From: Methylococcaceae bacterium
GTDB taxonomy: Bacteria; Pseudomonadota; Gammaproteobacteria; Methylococcales; UBA1147
Assembly: GCA_022616595.1 (NCBI GenBank)
Contig: JAKEEL010000015.1
Span: 1-23,909, forward strand
DNA: 23,909 nt
Direction of reading: 5' to 3'
Shown: positions 22,057 to 23,909 of the stretch, in pieces
How the letters are laid out: every line of letters starts with the position of its first letter
Position numbering within the stretch: position 1 is the stretch's first letter
Notes under the pieces: generated by a model
What the model was told of the DNA's origin: nothing
Seen by the model: the letters and a program-made list of their open reading frames with translations, nothing else
Databases searched by the model: none
Program-made: the position numbers and the translations under genes

Positions 22057-23909
22057 TTTAAGCCGATACAACAATTCCAATGCCTGACGCGGCGATACCG
22101 CGTCCGGATCCAGGTGTTCCAGCAAGCTCACGGCGGGATGGGCCTCCGGGCTGGCAAAGAGATCGGCTTGCCGGGTGTCGGAACGGGTTTGCAGTTCCTG
22201 CACGGTTTTGGTTTCCAGGGATTGCAGTTTGGTCTTCGCGTTTTCAATCACGGCTGCCGGAACTCCGGCCAGGGCGGCAACCTGGAGCCCGTAGCTCTGG
22301 TTGGCAGGTCCGTCTCTGAGCGCATGCAGAAAGATGATCGAATCGCCGTGTTCGACCGCGTCCAGGTGGACGTTATGAATTTCGGGATGCTCGTCGGCCA
22401 AGGCGGTCAATTCGAAATAGTGGGTAGCGAACAGTGTGAACGCTCGGGTCCGGCGAACCAGATATGCCGCGGACGCCCAAGCCAGGGACATTCCATCGAA
22501 AGTACTGGTGCCGCGTCCGAGTTCGTCCATCAGAATCAGGCTGTGCTCGGTCGCATTGTTCAGGATCGTCGCGGTTTCGGACATTTCGACCATGAAGGTC
22601 GAACGGCCGGTCGCGATATCGTCGGCAGCTCCGATGCGGGTGAAGATCCGGTCGATCGGTCCGATTTCCGCCGAACGGGCCGGAACGAAACAGCCGATGT
22701 GAGCCATCACGATAATCAGCGCGGCCTGCCGCATATAGGTCGATTTACCGCCCATATTCGGTCCGGTGATGATCAGCATCCGGCGTTCGCCCGACAACAT
22801 CAGATCATTCGGGACAAACGGGGATTCGGAGATTTGTGCGATTACCGGATGACGGCCTTCCGAAATTGCAATGCCGGATTGCTCCGACAGCCGGGGCCTG
22901 ACCAGATCCATTTTTTCGGCGCCCTCGCTGAATCCGAGCAGGCAGTCGATCTCGGCGATCGACGCTGCGGAGGATTGCAGAGCGGAAACGGAATCCGCGA
23001 GCTGGTCGAGCAACCCTGCATACAGCGATTTTTCATGCGCGAGCGCTTTTTCTCGTGCGCTGAGCACCTTGTCTTCAAAAGCCTTCAGTTCTTCGGTACT
23101 GTAACGCTCGACGTTTTTCAGCGTCTGTTTGCGCGTGTAATCGGCCGGAATTTTTTTTGATTGCGAGCGCGGCGCCTCGATGTAATAGCCGTGGACACGG
23201 TTGTATTGGACTTTCAGAAGCGCAATCCCGGTTCGTTCGCGTTCGCGAATTTCCAGATCGGCCAAGTATCGGTCGGCATGTTGACTGATATTCCTCAATG
23301 CATCGAGGTCCGCGTCATAGCCGGGCGCGATCACGCCTCCGTCCCGGATCAGTAATGGCGGATTTTCCACGATGGCCCGGCGCAGCAACGCGGCCAGATC
23401 CGGATGCGCGGCGAGGTTATTCCGCAGGGCGGTTAGAAGCGGTGCCTCGTTGCCGGAGAGAATCGAAATGACTTCCGGCAGGGCCTCCAACGAACGTCGC
23501 AGGACTTCGAGATCGCGCGGGCGCGCGGACCCGAGCGCGATTCGCGTGCTGATCCTTTCGATATCGCCGATCTTTCGAAGACAGTCCTGACCGGATCGAG
23601 TGATCCGCGAATTCATTAAGGCTTCGATACAGTCATAGCGGTCGTTCAACACATTCCGATCGCGCAAGGGACGGTTGATCCAGCGCCGCAGCATACGGCC
23701 GCCCATCGCGGTCACGGTTTTGTCGATCACGCCAAACAGTGTGATTGCCGTTTTCCCCGAAGGATGGGAGTCCAGTTCGAGGTTCCTTCGGCTCGCGGCA
23801 TCGATGATGATGGATTCGTCGGATTGTTCGACGCGAACGCCTTGGATGTGCGGGATCGGTCCTTGGTGCGTATCGCGGACATATTGCAGCAGGCAGCCCG
23901 CGGCGCCGA
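22045..23909 (-). CDS. mutS: DNA mismatch repair ATPase MutS (5' part outside window)
   Basis: MutS recognises mismatches and recruits MutL. About 620 C-terminal residues are visible; the reading frame is open to the right edge, where GPIPHIQGVRVEQSDESIII and the RRNLEL motif belong to the core domain, so the gene continues beyond the window. A GTG at 23730 is internal, not the start. ATPase motifs are complete: Walker A TGPNMGGKSTYMRQ, LILMDELGRGTSTFDGMSLA (Walker B) and FATHYFELT. QADLF near the C-terminus fits a beta-clamp-binding motif, and the end (LDPDAVSPRQALELLYRLKS) matches the tetramerisation tail of E. coli MutS. Confidence 0.98.
   Translation of the reverse strand, partial: GAAGCLLQYVRDTHQGPIPHIQGVRVEQSDESIIIDAASRRNLELDSHPSGKTAITLFGVIDKTVTAMGGRMLRRWINRPLRDRNVLNDRYDCIEALMNSRITRSGQDCLRKIGDIERISTRIALGSARPRDLEVLRRSLEALPEVISILSGNEAPLLTALRNNLAAHPDLAALLRRAIVENPPLLIRDGGVIAPGYDADLDALRNISQHADRYLADLEIRERERTGIALLKVQYNRVHGYYIEAPRSQSKKIPADYTRKQTLKNVERYSTEELKAFEDKVLSAREKALAHEKSLYAGLLDQLADSVSALQSSAASIAEIDCLLGFSEGAEKMDLVRPRLSEQSGIAISEGRHPVIAQISESPFVPNDLMLSGERRMLIITGPNMGGKSTYMRQAALIIVMAHIGCFVPARSAEIGPIDRIFTRIGAADDIATGRSTFMVEMSETATILNNATEHSLILMDELGRGTSTFDGMSLAWASAAYLVRRTRAFTLFATHYFELTALADEHPEIHNVHLDAVEHGDSIIFLHALRDGPANQSYGLQVAALAGVPAAVIENAKTKLQSLETKTVQELQTRSDTRQADLFASPEAHPAVSLLEHLDPDAVSPRQALELLYRLKSLV

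Noticed and set aside
1..23909. CRISPR arrays, tRNA or rRNA genes, transposases, phage genes, toxin-antitoxin pairs
   Set aside because: No repeat-spacer pattern, clover-leaf sequence, terminal inverted repeats or matching protein families were seen; gaps are short and gene order is largely conserved.

Overview
The window is a chromosomal segment of a GC-rich Gammaproteobacterium. It carries two blocks conserved across that class: rpsB-tsf-pyrH-frr-uppS-cdsA-dxr-rseP on the plus strand and, divergent from it, map-glnD ... dapC-dapD-yffB-dapE on the minus strand. The E. coli-like neighbourhood yffB-dapE, the c-di-GMP PilZ protein, the lipoprotein M48 protease, periplasmic DsbC and MutS all fit a Gram-negative gammaproteobacterium. 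The multihaem cytochrome suggests a respiratory or environmental lineage, but genus cannot be fixed from this sequence.

Left part (1-6139, all minus strand, so read right to left): dapE, then an arsenate-reductase-type low-molecular-weight phosphatase (arsC), a possible 47-codon ORF overlapping its stop, an MscS-family mechanosensitive channel, and a large membrane-anchored octahaem cytochrome fused to helical-repeat and TPR segments. These accessory genes hang on the end of the lysine/diaminopimelate cluster.

Middle (6136-13481): yffB, dapD and dapC form, with dapE, the succinylase branch of DAP/lysine biosynthesis. An M48 lipoprotein protease precedes dapC. A PilZ gene sits on the opposite strand and ends in a terminator that converges on glnD. 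glnD (PII uridylyltransferase) overlaps the 3' end of map (methionine aminopeptidase).

Right part (13482-22056, plus strand): after a divergent promoter region and a structured rpsB leader come ribosomal protein S2, elongation factor Ts, UMP kinase, ribosome recycling factor, undecaprenyl diphosphate synthase, CDP-diglyceride synthase, DXP reductoisomerase and the site-2 protease RseP. This links translation to isoprenoid, cell-wall and phospholipid precursor supply and envelope stress. bamA, the usual gene after rseP, is absent here; dsbC follows instead. A 3' portion of mutS, convergent with dsbC and overlapping it by 12 bases, runs off the right end.

Most of the window is ordinary housekeeping DNA. 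The items most worth attention are the octahaem-helical-repeat-TPR protein, the small ORF between arsC and the channel gene, and regulatory RNA structures around rpsB. I found no CRISPR array, insertion sequence, prophage, tRNA or rRNA gene, and no convincing undescribed multi-gene system.
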